A stretch of DNA of 64,000 bases from Halichondria panicea (Eukaryota; Porifera; Demospongiae; Suberitida; Halichondriidae): contig NC_087391.1 of assembly GCF_963675165.1 (NCBI RefSeq), forward strand, positions 3,584,646 to 3,648,645, in the 5' to 3' direction. Below the pieces are notes generated by a model, which did not search any database, was not told where the DNA came from, and was given only the letters and a program-made list of their open reading frames with translations. How positions within the stretch are numbered: the first letter of the stretch is position 1; each line of letters opens with the position of its first letter. Made by a program: the position numbers and the translations under genes. Positions 8,746-21,640 of the stretch are shown piece by piece.

Positions 8746-11059
8746 ATGGCTGTTGTTCCAAAAATGATTTCTACCCTGAAACATCTATTCGCAACACTGT
8801 GGAATGCAAAGATTAAAGTGGAGCCATTGGTTTTTCTCTATATGTTTGTTTGGTCATTCTATGCACCACTGTACCAGCAATACTACTATGTGAGATTTGG
8901 AACGAGTCTATTGCAAGATACAAGCTTCCCCTTGTTAAATAGTTCGCAACCGTATTGCCTCAACAACTCTGAAATTGTGAAATATGCTAGCGAAGCAGGG
9001 AGTCATCAGGTTCAATCTCTCTCGAACACTTTACTTTCATATGGACAGCTGGCAAATCGAGTACCTTCGATAATTATTGTTTTTATTATTGGTCCTCTGT
9101 CAGACCGGTATGGACGTAAGGCTGTGCTGCTTGTTTCAGCCATTGGGTTGGCGTTGCAGTCGGTATTAGCAGTGATAATCACTATGCAAAATCTGAGCCC
9201 ATACTGGTTTATTCTTGCCAACCTTTTGTCTGGTGTATGCGGTGACATAACTGGTATTCTGGCTGGTGCCTTTTCCTATGTGTCCGACGTAAGCTCAAAA
9301 AGGTGGAGATCATTTCGAATAGGTTATACTTGTGCCATGTTTGAAGTAGGTGTAGCACTAGGGAGCTTTTTGTGTGGGCTATGGCTTAGTAATACCAATT
9401 GTGATTTTATTCCTCCAATGTGGCTCGTTATGGGTTGTTCAATTGGAATTGTGGCTTGGATTCTTATTCTTGTCAAAGAATCCTTAACGGATAAAGACAA
9501 GGTTAAAGCGAAAGAAACCCATCCACAGCTGTACACAGTTTTATTGAACGGGCTCAAGCTGTTTGCTAAGGGTCCCTCACTTTGGAAACGATGGGCTGCA
9601 GTTATAACTTTGGACATTCTATTTATAAATGCTGTTGGCAGCTCACTAGTAATTGTTTACTTTTTGAAGTCACCGCCATTTGATGCTGAACCTGTAACTA
9701 TCGGTATTTACCAAGCACTCGTTTCATTGTCCAGTGCGATATGTGCTTCAGCTGTAATATTTGTAACAAGTGTTGTTTTGAAATTACCAGATTCAGTAAA
9801 TGCCTTTCTTGGTGTTTTCTTTCAGTTTGCTGCAAATATGCTGATGGGATTTGCAAGAACAAATATGGAGATATATTTCAGTAAGTATAATCAACACATG
9901 CGTATCTTATTCACCCATTACTTCTGTAGTTGCACTTGTACATGGAGTTCAAGTGATGGGTTTTGCCTCACTGAGAACAATGTTATCCAAGTTAGTTTCA
10001 CCAGAGCAGCAAGGTAAGTGGGTGAATACTACCTATACAGTAATAGATATACTGTAGCACAAGACTGAGTGTTTTATGAGGAACAAGCACAAGGCTGTAT
10101 ATTGCATAAAACTCGAGGAATCTCATGCATGCTATGTGTGTTATCATGTCGACCCTTTCTAAATCCTGCCTCGAGGCTATACGCTAATGTGTAATAAAAT
10201 AATATAACACGGGGGAACTTAACGTGATATAAAATTGTATTTGCGTCAACGTGTTTGAGAGGTTACATGATAGAAGGTCTAACTGCAGGTGCTCTGTTCT
10301 CTGTGGTTGTGTCTTCAGAGTCTGTAGCTGCTCTACTAGCGAGTCTCTTGTGGCCACTTATTCTTCCAGTAATGCTCGATATAAAACTGCTTTGTAATTC
10401 AGGATCAATATATTTTGTGATGGCCGGCTTCAATGTGGTGGCAGCACCTCTTGTGATGTAAGTTTTAAATAGTACACTTATAGTGTAAGTGTTTACGACC
10501 AACCTACATGTACATATATGAAGCATGTTTATTGGCCAACACTTAAGGTTACGGTCAACCGTTTGCTCATTAATTATTCATGAGCTAGATCTAGTGATCT
10601 TTTCCAGCTAGAATGAGCTGGAAGTCCAGCTGAAACGCAGTAGTCACTTCATGGCTCGAATAGACATTTTTACTATAAAGCTTAGGTACAGGCTTCACTA
10701 TATGCAGGGCGGGTCGAAGAGATATTTCGAAAAAAGGCTACTGAAAGCTCACAAGAGGCTGTTTTCCTTGGCTTTGGCCGCCATTTTAAGTGGAGTTAGT
10801 CTACATAATAATTATCATACAGATTGATACACCGATATATGTATCATGTGTGCTTCAAACTTCTCTTATGGCATTTATAGTTTCACAAAAATCATTATAA
10901 GAAAATAATGAATATTCATGAGCAAAATGTTTACCGTAACCTTAAAGGCCTTATTCATGCATAATAATCATTGAGCTGTTTCTTTGTAGAGCCCTACTAG
11001 TTTCTGAAGTACGGCAAACAAAATTTATGACAAAATATGGATACTACTCTGTAAATTAA
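8746..11059 (+). CDS. Major facilitator transporter, SLC46 (proton-coupled folate transporter)-like
   Basis: Exons 8746-9880, 9930-10013, 10289-10457 and 10990-11059 join in frame to 485 residues. The MFS signature GPLSDRYGRK sits between TM2 and TM3, about twelve hydrophobic segments are visible, and SPEQQG precedes a late helix as in SLC46 members. A long first loop with NSS and NNS sites matches the glycosylated first loop of SLC46. Family members carry folates or other small solutes across the plasma or lysosomal membrane; the substrate here cannot be told. Intron 3 (532 nt) contains a 0.4-kb TTAA-flanked element. The gene converges tail-to-tail with TDP1. Confidence 0.85.
10543..10945. 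repeat. TTAA-flanked MITE (piggyBac-like), copy 1
   Basis: TTAA-GGTTACGGT at the left end is mirrored by ACCGTAACC-TTAA at the right end, followed on each side by a further inverted match (GTTTGCTCATTAAT.. and ..ATTCATGAGCAAA). TTAA target sites are typical of piggyBac-type transposition. It lies in intron 3 of the SLC46-like gene. Relatives are at 37010-37545 and 46189-46630. Confidence 0.75.
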
Positions 11060-11589
11060 CTAGTTAGATGTTCAACTTTTACATCACTGAGTCTTGCTTG
11101 TATTGTATATTATAATACCTTAAGGTAACTATTGACGACGGGAAAGTAATTTTAGAGTTTTCCCTGTTTTTAGAGTGCTAATTTTGGCGGATTTGCAGCA
11201 AATTCATTAGCACAATAATTATTTGTCAAAGATGTGTTTATAATTATGTGTGAGTTTTTTAAATATTCTCGGAATTCCAATAGAGCTTCCTGTCATGCGA
11301 CCATAACTAGCCTCTAATACATTGGCCAGCCAGATAGGTGTTTCCAATCTCCGTTTAATATAATTATTCTCTCAATAAAAATTAATGAGATTTCTAAATT
11401 ATGCGTTTTATTATTAGCGCGGACATAATTTAGCGTTAATCACAAATTTGCTAAAAATTATGAGTACCCGTTTATAGTATCATGCATCAATGAGCAATGA
11501 TTCGAGCCAGGGAACCCGTTGTTATAATTAATATTAACTTTATCTGCACAGCTTGCATCATAATTAATCTGTTATAAATTTCCTAAATG
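11060..11589. other. Convergent intergenic spacer
   Basis: AT-rich spacer between the stops of the SLC46-like gene and TDP1. A segment near 11187-11210 (TTTTGGCGGATTTGCAGCAA) recurs inverted near 21870-21892, so it is a repeat remnant. No gene is seen. Confidence 0.5.
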
Positions 11590-14500
11590 TTACTTGGGAG
11601 GTGTCCACATGTTACCACAGCGATCGGGATCATGATACTGAGTGTTCCATACCCACGGTTCATCTACAATTGTTACGACAAAACAGTGAATTTGATATGC
11701 AGAAATTAGTGTATATACGTACGTTACTCACCTTTGGCTGAATACTTGGTCAGAGGAATATCAAACGGAGAACATCGCAAATGCACTTCGGAATCACTTT
11801 TGTCACTTGAATCTGTATAGCCTCAGGTATACATGTGAAAGAAAAGACACTGGTTATATAGCATACCTGACATTTTATCACTTGGAAGACTGAAAACAGT
11901 ACCAGCAGGGCTCTGAAAATAACATTCAATAAAATTAAAACGTCACTTTAATAAACATACAAAATCAGATGGCAAAAAGAGCACTCCAATCTCGTATGAT
12001 CTGATCTTGAGCTGTGTTCCTTTTTTCTCAAAGCAGCCCCATGCTGCCTTTGACAAGTTGGCACTGAATGATTTGCGAATTTTGTCTTGACAGTGAATAT
12101 GCAATAATCACCTTGTTACTAGAAACCAGAGTGCTTTTAGGCAGTCTGGAGATAGCCTTGTATATGTCTTGATATGAGGAGCAGCGTGCGTCCTTCCAGT
12201 CCTTTCGGCTTTCCACTGACTGTAGTTGAAATGTTGCAGTGAACTACAATGTGATATTACAACCATCACAAAATGTTTTCTCACCACATGTAGCTCTTGA
12301 GATAGAGCTGCTTTTGTGCATTCTGCACCGAATAAGGTATCGAACCTCCAGCTACATGCATGCATGCATACAATGTAATTATGTATATGGAAAGGTCAGT
12401 AGTATATTAAACAATTGAGACCTTATAGGAAGGAGTACTGTACATTCATACTGGCATTGTTAGCCTTGCAATAGAAAGGAAGGAATTAACTCTTCGTTCT
12501 ACCAAAGAAAACCGGCCTGGGGACAAGGCTTGAATTCGAGGCTTGTTAGCCTCACAATAGAATGGAAAGAAAATATTTTTCTCACTCCGTTCTACCAAAG
12601 AAAATTGGCCTGGGGACAATAGGCTAGCTACTTGTATAACGTTGGGATGTGGTTTATGTTTGGTAATACACCTGCATGATTGAAATACAAAGGTGATAAT
12701 ATTTTCATGGTTATTAATGAGAGTAAAATCGCAAAAAATGTGTACAATTGGAAGATGCAATGAATCTCATTAAAACACTTTGCAGAAAATGAGCTGAACG
12801 GCTACAAAAATACACTATTATACCTGAAAATAAGGAATATAATAATTATACATGTACAGTAGACTCTCGTTAATCCGGTCACTCTTGGGACCATGCAGCT
12901 TGGCCGGAATAGCGAGGTGGCTGTAGCTCAGGAAATAGCCACGGTGACCTTACCTCGAATCTAATGACTACTTTTGCGGTTCTTGTCTTGAGGATAATGA
13001 AGGATAAAGAATTATTCTGTTCTCTATGTAATCCAATTTTATTTGCTAAACCACACCCAAAACGTCATATCCGGCCGTAATATACGTCTAAAATTACATT
13101 GAAAACCTTGTTTGGGATAGCCAGCACTGGCCGGTAAATGAAATAGCGAGTGGCCGTACTTCAGACAGCCGGAATAGCGAGAGTCTACTGTATACAGGCA
13201 ATCTGTACATAGGCTAATAAAATTAATGATAGGCAGTGGCTTGAGCATAATCTTACTGATCGATGCCCACCTATGTATCCTTCCAGACTTCTTCTCACAT
13301 TGTCAACAGATGGAAATATCTGGAAATTGACGGATACAGAAGATATTGTACATTGCAATTGAACAATTTAAGTGCATTCTCTATCAGCGATTAACAAACT
13401 ATATACTGCAAACTTACTAGTTTTAAATCAGGATTCTTTTGACTGAGACAACCTCTAGTAGTAAATGAGGATGAAAGGCTTTGGAGCCACTCAGCACAGA
13501 GCCAGTTGCTACCAGGTCCCAGAGACCCAATACTGGAAAACTGACCCACCACTGGCCAGTGCTCATCCACACCACTCTCAGAGACAAACTCAGATAAGAC
13601 CTATACATTAACCATGGTCAGTCGCAAATACTACAGAATAGAACAAAACAACAAACCTTTCGTAGCTTTAAGTGCCCCCATTTGTGCATGCTACTTCCAG
13701 TATGAGCGCCAGGCACAGATGCTATCAGTCGTACTCTAAACACAAAAAAGTTGCTATATAAAATATTCATGAGAACCGACAAACCTGGCGGAGCTCATAT
13801 CATGATTCCTGATCCATTTCTTCCACTCATTTAGAGCAGATCCACCATATGCGTCGAGGTATTCCTACAAACACAAATAGGATGATAATTCTATACTAGT
13901 TTTTATGGGCGTGCATACAAGCAGATCGTGTTGGAAATTAGTGCAGTGACTAGCTGTCGAAGAGGATGGTTGTGATAAATAAGAACTGGGCCGGGTTGTA
14001 GTGTTGGATGAGGGAAACATTGGACTGATCCAAACTCTGCGTAAGCGGGATTTACATTAGTAGATTCATTACAGAGAGACTGTACCCCTGAGTTTTTTGA
14101 TCCCAGTCTTTAGCAATCAGATTTGCAGTGTGAACAATGACACGCATTCCACTTTTATATCGCAGAAACATCATCTTGCTGCAGGCATAAACATTACAGA
14201 CATACTTGTACCTGTACTTCGTAAGAACAGGTATGCATAATTCTGAACTGATCACCCTGACATTGTGCATAGATTATGCTCAGAGAGATTACGACTGTGC
14301 GCACAATGATTCGAGGGACCCGTCACAAAATACTTGGTCCCCCTCGGACCAGAGGAGGTACGACACGCGTGCCTCGATTTAGCAATAACGTTGAGCATGG
14401 GCATTATTATCCGCCCACAACGTTATTGCAGAGGCTAATTGCTAAATTGAGGCACGCGTGTCCGTGTCATACCTCCTCTGCCCCCGGACCAAAATGTCAG

Positions 14501-17500
14501 GAAAAAACCATAATAATTATTTGGTCGGGGGGGGGGGGGGGTCGAACAATATTTCAGCTAGCAGCGATCGACTGTTAAAGATTTTATTCTAGCCTTACTT
14601 CAATTGTATTTGCCATGCATAAACTGTTCAAGAAATTATTACAGTGCAGAGGACCTTTACAGGCTCGAATTTTCTCTAATTGAAGAGAGGCTCAAGATTT
14701 CGAGGCTAAGACATGTATAAGCTAGCCAAGATCAAGATCAACTGTTCATGTTGTATGTTGCCTTACAGAGTTGCCATCAGTGTATATAGATATACGGCTA
14801 AACACAAAATGATTCCAGCAAATGCTATCTACAGATTATACACATATACTGTTTTGATTGCTGCAGGCATCGACTTTTACCATAGATAAAAGATTGGCAA
14901 CGGGTCAGTGACTCACCTCACATAAGCTGCATATAAAATGCACATGATACAGCCGTGTTTCGCTCCCTGCCCCGGCCCGGGAAAACTACTTATGGGTTGT
15001 TTTGGAAAATTCAGACCTTATAGGTTAAATTTGGTTTGGATTGCTAGAAGAGGTACAGAACATTCTTTTTCGCTATTTTAGGATGTTTCTGTACCTAGAG
15101 TAAGTAATCAATTTTCGACAGACACCTATAATCGGCGGCTATTACACGAAGCACAGGACGATTTTACACAAAACTAACTATACATGGATCTACAGATGTA
15201 GCTGGTGGCCAGGGGACATGCTTATATAGGATTTGTACTGCTGCACTGAAGAGTGCAGCCCAATCAGATTGCAGTATTTCTAAGCTAACGATATTCATAA
15301 CCGGACGTGCGGTTTATTCATGATGCTTACAGAGCAGTATTGCATAACACAGCAGTACAAATCCTACACAAGCATGTCCCCCGGCCACTCGTTGGAAATG
15401 GGTGCCGGGCTATGCCCAGCTACTACAGATGGGTAAGAAAGTAACAGCTCCCAAAAATTTTGAAAAAATAACTTGTTGCGGACGGAGTGGTGGTCATGAG
15501 AAGTAAGCTGCCAATTATCGTCAGTCAGACATCTATCTCCGTCTTTTCACGCTTACCAAGCACTGAAACCAAGCACTGAAACCATAGATAGAAGAGAAAG
15601 GGATTGGCAACGGAAGCAGTTCACGTGATGCTTTTACATTGAGTGTACACAGATGGGCCTGAAACCATCCGTGTTTCGCCCTAAAACTCCCGGGAAACTT
15701 ATTGTGTCTAACGCCTATTTCTCAAAGACCCCTCCAACACTTAAACACATGCCCCCTGATGGTAGGTATCATTTAAAAATGAATAAAATATAATCTTGAT
15801 TTTCGTGAAGTAGCTAGAGGTACACAGAGCGTCTGTCAGAGGCTTTTTCATACTTGTGCTCCTATAGCACCTATGATATAGCTAAGGTTGTGTTATTAAG
15901 TAGTGTGCTATGTCCCAAATGGCCACACAAATGACGTGAAGTTGATGTTAGTAGTAGAACTGCTTGTAGACTTTTTTTACAGGCGGCAAAAACAATTCTC
16001 ATGAATTATTCATGTTTAGACTCCCACGTTAGAAGTAAGCCTCGAGGCGAAACACGGATGGTACCGGAAGTGCACTCCGTTGCTAATCCCTTTCCTTCTA
16101 TCTATGCTGTGAGCTCTCTTGCAGTGGCTCTGGCAGTGGCCATTGTGCGGAGAATAAATTATTGCTGATTCAGTTAACTGACATGCCCCTCTTATTTTTA
16201 TTTTGCCATTTTGTTTTGATTTGCGAGGTTTCAGACTAAAGGGGGTCCGGATTAGCAAGGGTATACTATAATAGCTTCATGTAAAGGTTTGGCGTCTCCA
16301 CCGAGGCAGCACCCGCGGTGATTTAATTTGATTCATGAATAAATTACTTCTACTTTTTCCCGCAGGTGGTAGCAAAAACGAGAATTATATCAAACTACTA
16401 CCATTGGTAAGTACATATGGCTAACGAATAACATATGTTGGCGGGATATTTGTAGTGGCTGGAATGTACACGACATATGCATTGTGACAATTAGTGGTGA
16501 CCTCCATCGACTGGCATTCGATTCAAGGACACCTGCTTTCTTTCACAACAAGTTTTTTATTGCGAGAGATAGGACAGTAATGGACTGTGCAGAAAATAAA
16601 CTTCTTAGGAGAAAATTAATAGAGAGGAATACCAAAAAGAAGTATAGGTTTACTTTACAGTTGTATGCAAAAGTTTCAAACCTGTGATGAGTTCCAAACA
16701 TGATTTCCAATCTTGCCTGTATAAAAAAGAGATCAACAAGGAATGCAAGTGCAAATAACGCACAGGAAAGAGGGTTATGTTTGGAAACAGCTTTGCATCC
16801 CTCCTTAGTTGTAGAGTAGTTTCTCTTTGGTCCCCGTAAACAATAAGCATTGGTGTACTCCTGTGGTGGTAGAACAGATTGACGTAATTACTCCCTGCGT
16901 GCGCAGCAGGGGTGAAGTGATTGGTGTGTGTGTGTGTGGACACAGCGAACTAAACACTTTCACGGACTGCTAATGAGACAGTGGTTGAAAAATAAGCTAC
17001 TTATAGTTGAACTTGTAGGCAGTCTTTGAAGGCAACAAAAAACACTGTTTCTAATTGATCTAATTGTTGCTTTATAGATTCACGATCATTCCTTCATTCA
17101 TAATGTTAAGATCATGGTAAAATAATCCGTTTGCCGCTGTGAGGTGAATGCTCTATGAGCAATCTTGTTAATTACATCTACTGATGCTCAACACTCCGAT
17201 ATGCTAACAACACAATATCGACTCAAATGCATGTGGCCCTCCCTATGACATTGATGGTGCTTAAGGTTGGGTTGTCCCTCTCCACGAATTAATGTCCTCC
17301 CAATAAATAGTCTGGAAAAACCTTCTAGCCCATTTGCAATGTTTAAGTTGCTATAGGATTGGTCAGGGAAACCAGGTGTGGAAGCAATCAAGCAGGAGAG
17401 AGCCATACACATCAATCTGTCGCAATGTTCTGTAAATGGGGGTGGGGGGGGGGGGGGCAATTGCTACCTACACTAGTAACTAGGACTGCGCAATTGGTAA

Positions 17501-19965
17501 TCTAACTTTGCTTGTGTGATTATAATTATATGATCACTACATACAGCAATGTTGACCAGGAAACGCATTAAATGTTGACATGCAAGTTTTGCATGTGTAG
17601 ACGATGCAACTATATGCAAAAGATTTCATGACAGTATAAGACACAATAATTATTAGCACAGTCGGTTGTGGAACAAACCGTTTAGCTTCAGGATACTGCT
17701 GGATCAGCCAAGGGAGGTCAAAAACGTAGTTAAACTGGGAATACAACAATAATAATATTCTACCTTAATTTAGTATCATACCTGAGCTGACATAACAAGG
17801 TCTCCCACAGACTCTGACAGCAGATCTATGATTATAATTATAGGAAATTATATTATACCGGTATATTTGGCGAATGAGGCAATTGAAGTAATGGCAATTT
17901 TTAGTTGGCAACCCTCATGCACCTTGAGTCCTTGCTTCCCTAATAAATTGCCAAAATATGGCGCCAAATCAAATCAAATATACCCGCTACACGATAGTGG
18001 TAAATACTGAGATCACCTTTGATTCCAATAGCCATGGTGGGTTCATTGAAGCGAGGGGCTATGTTTCTGACTTTGGTAAAGTAAAAAAAGGCAGTGCTGC
18101 TGTCAGTAATGCGAACTGGTTCATCAGTACAATGTGTCCTTGGTTTCTTCTTGGGCGGTTCTTCCAACTCTTCATCAGCTGAAAAAATTCACGTATATAG
18201 ATCCAGCTCAAAGGCTTTTGATTATCTAGCTAAGTAGCCTCATCTTACAGAGTAGTCCTAAACTGACCTTAATTGCACATACCATAATTATTAATGTTAT
18301 TACAGTGGTATCACAATTTAAGCACACAATTAAAGCACCATCTCAGAATGAATACCAGAAACGATAACCGTGCAACCGCTTACAAAAAGGATTCCAAGGC
18401 AATCGCCTTCACTTTTAGGCCTATAACATATACCGCGTACATGCCTGTTGGATATCTCAGGGTATATGCTGCCTTTGATGCAAATTATATTATTTTGAAC
18501 GCCAAATTATAAAAATGTTTAATGATAAAACGATTGATAATCGATTCGCTAATTGAATCGCTATTCGATTAATTTGCTAAACGATACTGAAAGTACACTA
18601 CCACGGAACCAATACTGGGTGTGGCTACTTCGGCACCACGAAGGAGCTAGCTTTACATACATGTTTGTGAGACACGACGCATTATTGGAGCACTAGCTAG
18701 CTGCTTACTGGTCAAAATCTAGGTAGCTCACTGTAGTAGCGTATGCGTATATACAGTGGAACTTCCGAATAAAGGAGACTTTGGGAGCAGAGATTTTGTC
18801 CTGTTTTCGGAGGTTGTCCTCTGGTGGTTACTATTTAAAGCCAAATGTTCATGTATGGTCTGTATGGACCCTATTTCTAGTTCAAAAAGCTATAAGGAAC
18901 TTGCTGAAATCAAGGATATAAAGCATATTCCTTACAGTATGCTATTATAGCATACCGGTATCGCTATAGTGGCAGTATGATTAGCAATAACCTCTGCCAT
19001 ATTGGACGTAAAATGTGGGTGTGGTTTCCTGTTCGTCCATTTATAATACGAGGCAGTTTTGCTGTCCTCTGTCCAGAATCAAAAAGGTCCGCTTGTGAGA
19101 CGTTGCTTTTGTGTACTTAAATAGTGATTTCAATGGGTGCCATAGCTAGATCTAGTGCCCTTTATGAGAGGTTGTCCTTAGCAGACCTTTACTCTTCTTC
19201 CCCCCTGAGAAAAGGTCTGGCCCAGACTAGTGCCACCATAGATAAAAGAGCTACATGGATTGGAAACGGATCACGTGCTCCCATCTGAGCAGCCGTGTTG
19301 TGCTCCCTACCCCCAGGAAACTACTTCTATGGCTGTTTTGGAAAATTCAAACATCTTCAACAATGGGGATTAGCCCCAGAGCGCAACGCGGATAGTTTTC
19401 AAGGCGCTAGATTAAGTGTTTCCACTTCTTTTATCTATGGTGCCACTATGCCTAGACGAGCGCCACCGCCCTCCCTGAAGGAGGTCGGGAATCAAGCCTA
19501 TCCACAGTTTTGTTCTGGCCTGTTACGCAATAGTATCATGAATATCATTCATTCTATGTGGGCGCTAGCCAATAGCGATAATTATTAAAGTGGGTGTTAG
19601 CCACGCCTCACAGTCAATCCAACGTGTGCAAAATTCACATGTGGTAAAGTTGAGTGGGTGTGATCAATCCACTTAAGATACTGCAATCTGATTGGAGCTG
19701 GTGGAGAACAAAACTGTGGATAGGCTTGATTCCCGACCTCCTTCCGCGGATCCGGGCAACGGTAGAGGGCGGCAGCGCCCGACTAGGGCCTAGCCACTAG
19801 CACTCTGAATGTAACATTTTTCTGGCGCTGTAATTACATCTATTACTATAGTATGTGATATAATACTTTTGACTTAATATATATACCTGGATGACTGAAC
19901 TGCTTGAAATGCTCAGGATTCTTTCGGTAGCACTCTCGACCATACTTACACATTGATTTATCCAT
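11590..19965 (-). CDS. TDP1: Tyrosyl-DNA phosphodiesterase 1 with N-terminal PBZ zinc finger
   Basis: Eighteen exons join in frame to 517 residues: 19965-19887, 18178-18017, 17825-17782, 17734-17679, 16860-16764, 16716-16682, 14178-14086, 14036-13919, 13864-13785, 13735-13657, 13600-13418, 13319-13271, 12351-12285, 12219-12112, 12063-11961, 11912-11867, 11812-11732, 11663-11590. TDP1 removes tyrosine and other adducts from DNA 3' ends, including stalled topoisomerase I. Both catalytic HKN motifs are present: His157-Ser-Lys159 with Asn177, and His396-Ile-Lys398 with Asn419, at human-like spacing. Exon 1 encodes a PBZ finger, C6-x5-C12-x6-H19-x5-H25 with [14 protein letters not shown], of the APLF/CHFR type that binds poly(ADP-ribose). 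Residues 34-38 (PPKKKPR in exon 2) could be a nuclear signal. Introns 1 (1.7 kb) and 6 (2.5 kb) are filled with inverted-repeat elements. Confidence 0.95.
12459..12628. repeat. Imperfect tandem duplication
   Basis: Two copies of about 80 bp share TTAGCC..CAATAGAA.GGAA and TCTACCAAAGAAAA..GGCCTGGGGACAA. They lie in TDP1 intron 12. Confidence 0.65.
12857..13190. repeat. TA-flanked TIR element, pogo/Tigger-like MITE
   Basis: The ends CAGTAGACTCTCGTTAATCC and GGAATAGCGAGAGTCTACTG are inverted repeats flanked by TA on both sides. The CAGTAGACTCTCG terminus and TA target fit pogo-type Tc1/mariner elements. No transposase is encoded. It lies in TDP1 intron 12. Confidence 0.75.
14334..14492. repeat. 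Foldback element in TDP1 intron 6
   Basis: Arms from TTGGTCC (14334) to CAATAACGTTG (14392) and from CAACGTTATTG (14417) to GGACCAA (14492) are inverted repeats of about 60-75 bp around a short loop, so nearly the whole unit can form one hairpin. A run of about 16 G follows at 14527-14542. Confidence 0.75.
14527..14542. repeat. Poly-G tract
   Basis: About 16 consecutive G bases; a similar G run lies near 17440-17457. Either may be miscounted by sequencing. Confidence 0.7.
15205..15391. repeat. Foldback element in TDP1 intron 6
   Basis: The arm ..GGACATGCTTATATAGGATT.. ending GTACTGCTG is mirrored by CAGCAGTAC..AATCC..AAGCATGTCC, giving about 40-bp inverted repeats around a 100-bp centre. 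Confidence 0.75.
15583..16109. repeat. TIR element (CCATAGATA family)
   Basis: The left end reads CCATAGATAGAAG..AAAGGGATTGG.AACGG and the right end is its inverse, ..CCGTTGCTAATCCCTTTCC..CTATCTATG. The subterminal CCGTGTTTCGCC is mirrored too. Related ends occur at 14880, 19237 and 52891. Confidence 0.7.
19231..19447. repeat. TIR element (CCATAGATA family) in TDP1 intron 1
   Basis: TGCCACCATAGATAAAAGAG at the left is mirrored by CTTTTATCTATGGTGCCA at the right. It has no coding capacity and abuts the next foldback. Confidence 0.75.
19438..19800. repeat. Foldback element in TDP1 intron 1
   Basis: GAAGGAGGTCGGGAATCAAG.. (from 19477) is mirrored by ..CTTGATTCCCGACCTCCTTC (to 19744), about 40 bp perfect and extending outward imperfectly through GCCACCGCCCTC / GAGGGCGGCAGC. 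Confidence 0.8.
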
Positions 19966-21289
19966 TTTTACTCTGAGAAAATCTACTGCAAAATCTACTG
20001 CACACACCAGAATTGAAAAAAACTTCTAACTCACTTGCCTACGGTGCCAGTGCAGTGCTAGTATAGTCTAGTCGAGTTCGAGTCTGGGGGCTAGTTCTGG
20101 ATATATCCTAGCCTCGATTCAATTTAATCGGCCTTGAATCGAGGCTAGATATATCCATAGATGATACTCAGTACTGTATCATCTATGATATATCCTATCT
20201 AGATCCTTGGTGGCGACCTAGATCTAGCGTTATTTTAGAGATAACTCGGCCTGGGAACAAGCCTGTGGCCTATAGACAGGATTGTAGGAACAAAGAAAGA
20301 AAGAGAGAAGGCCCAAAATAATGTGCTGCAGACCCTGTGTATAGTTTAATAATACATGTAGAACAATATTCTTTCCTTTTTTTTTTTTAGGACAAAACCA
20401 AGTAGATCTAGCAACTGAAAGCTAATGTATGACGACTGCATGGAAGAAAACTGTCTTAGCGAAAGGAAGTTTGTCATACTGGTTAGGTTTTGGGTGGGGG
20501 TGGAGTGTAAATCTGGCGAGGGGAAGGCCTCCGAGAATTCTGCGACACAATGTTACTTCTGTTGAGAACGGGGTCACCCCAATGTTTGGTGCATAGTCTC
20601 TCGCGGCAAATTTCTGCACTGACTCCAGTTGGTTTCAATTTATAGCAATTATAAATGTAACTCAACAGTTAATTGTATGTACCTTCTTTCATAAATCATC
20701 ATACACTTGAAGTACATGATATATAGATCAAAGTCATGATAAACTGCAGATACGTCATTTCCTTCGTAGATCTGCATATACATATACCGGACGGAACTTA
20801 TCGGACAGTGCCAGGTTGGCATTCAAGTTCCACTCCAGAATGACCAAGGCTTTGTAGAACATAAGGTCGGCAACTATGCGTTTCAAGAATAGTTCAATCC
20901 CATAATTATACTTGCATTGGACGGTGCCAGGTTGGCAATTCAAGTTCCGGAATTCTGCAGTGTACTTAGTTTTAAGTCTCTTGGGGACTACTTTCTTATA
21001 GTACTTACTATATAGTTGCTGCTGCTCACTCACTTGTTGTTTTTTGGATATTGTCCTAATACTGTTATGTCTGTAATACTGTCACTGTCATTTTCATGTC
21101 AGTCTTTTGTTTTTTGCTTGTTATTTTTGCCTCCAGTTGTAGCCTTCGATGTAATATATTTTTCACTCTATATAGGAAAGCTACAATCAATTTGACAGAG
21201 CAGTTTGAAATATTAATATGTCTATACCGGTAACACACCACCCTTACGGGATGACATAACTTCTAAAGGAGAATGCTTCGATGTGTTGT

Positions 21290-21640
21290 AGGCGTATTAC
21301 AAGATAATTCTGTTGTATCAACAAACTTCACAAGCATGGTTTGGATGGTTTGGTTGAACTGCTCAACTAAGTCCATTTGCCTGCAGCAATAATTTACATG
21401 TAAGCAATGTCAAAAATGTGTGTATAATTATATGTACGCACTATTATAATTATTATCACACTATTATATTATCACACCTGCATGCGGGTGGTAAGGAGAC
21501 CGATGTTGAATACCCAATATTAATTACCATTAGTCTTATCATCCATATCATTGTGAAACTCTCCACCCTGATTGGAAGTGATGACTCTGGCAGTCCAAAC
21601 ATCATGAAAACCTGGATGTACTTAATTTAGTACGTTGTAG
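21290..21640 (-). pseudogene. Broken retroelement integrase fragment
   Basis: Read on the minus strand, pieces of an integrase core appear in shifted frames: VFMMFGLP, then VITSNQGGEFHNDMD (the D-x-G-x-E-F region), then HRSPYHPHAG, a gap of about 110 bp, then MDLVEQFNQTIQTMLVKF. Frame shifts and stops separate the pieces, so this is a relic. The source family (gypsy or KRBA2-type) is unresolved. Confidence 0.6.

Noticed and set aside
14036-14086. Apparent one-base phase error between TDP1 exons 7 and 8
   Set aside because: Recounting the G run showed exon 7 ends in phase 2 and exon 8 completes the conserved TQGVW text without any frameshift.
14276-14578. 100-codon plus-strand frame
   Set aside because: It runs through the foldback element and poly-G tract in TDP1 intron 6; the text is palindrome-derived.
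20755-21033. Minus-strand 92-codon frame with basic text
   Set aside because: It spans a direct repeat and has no recognisable family or splice support.
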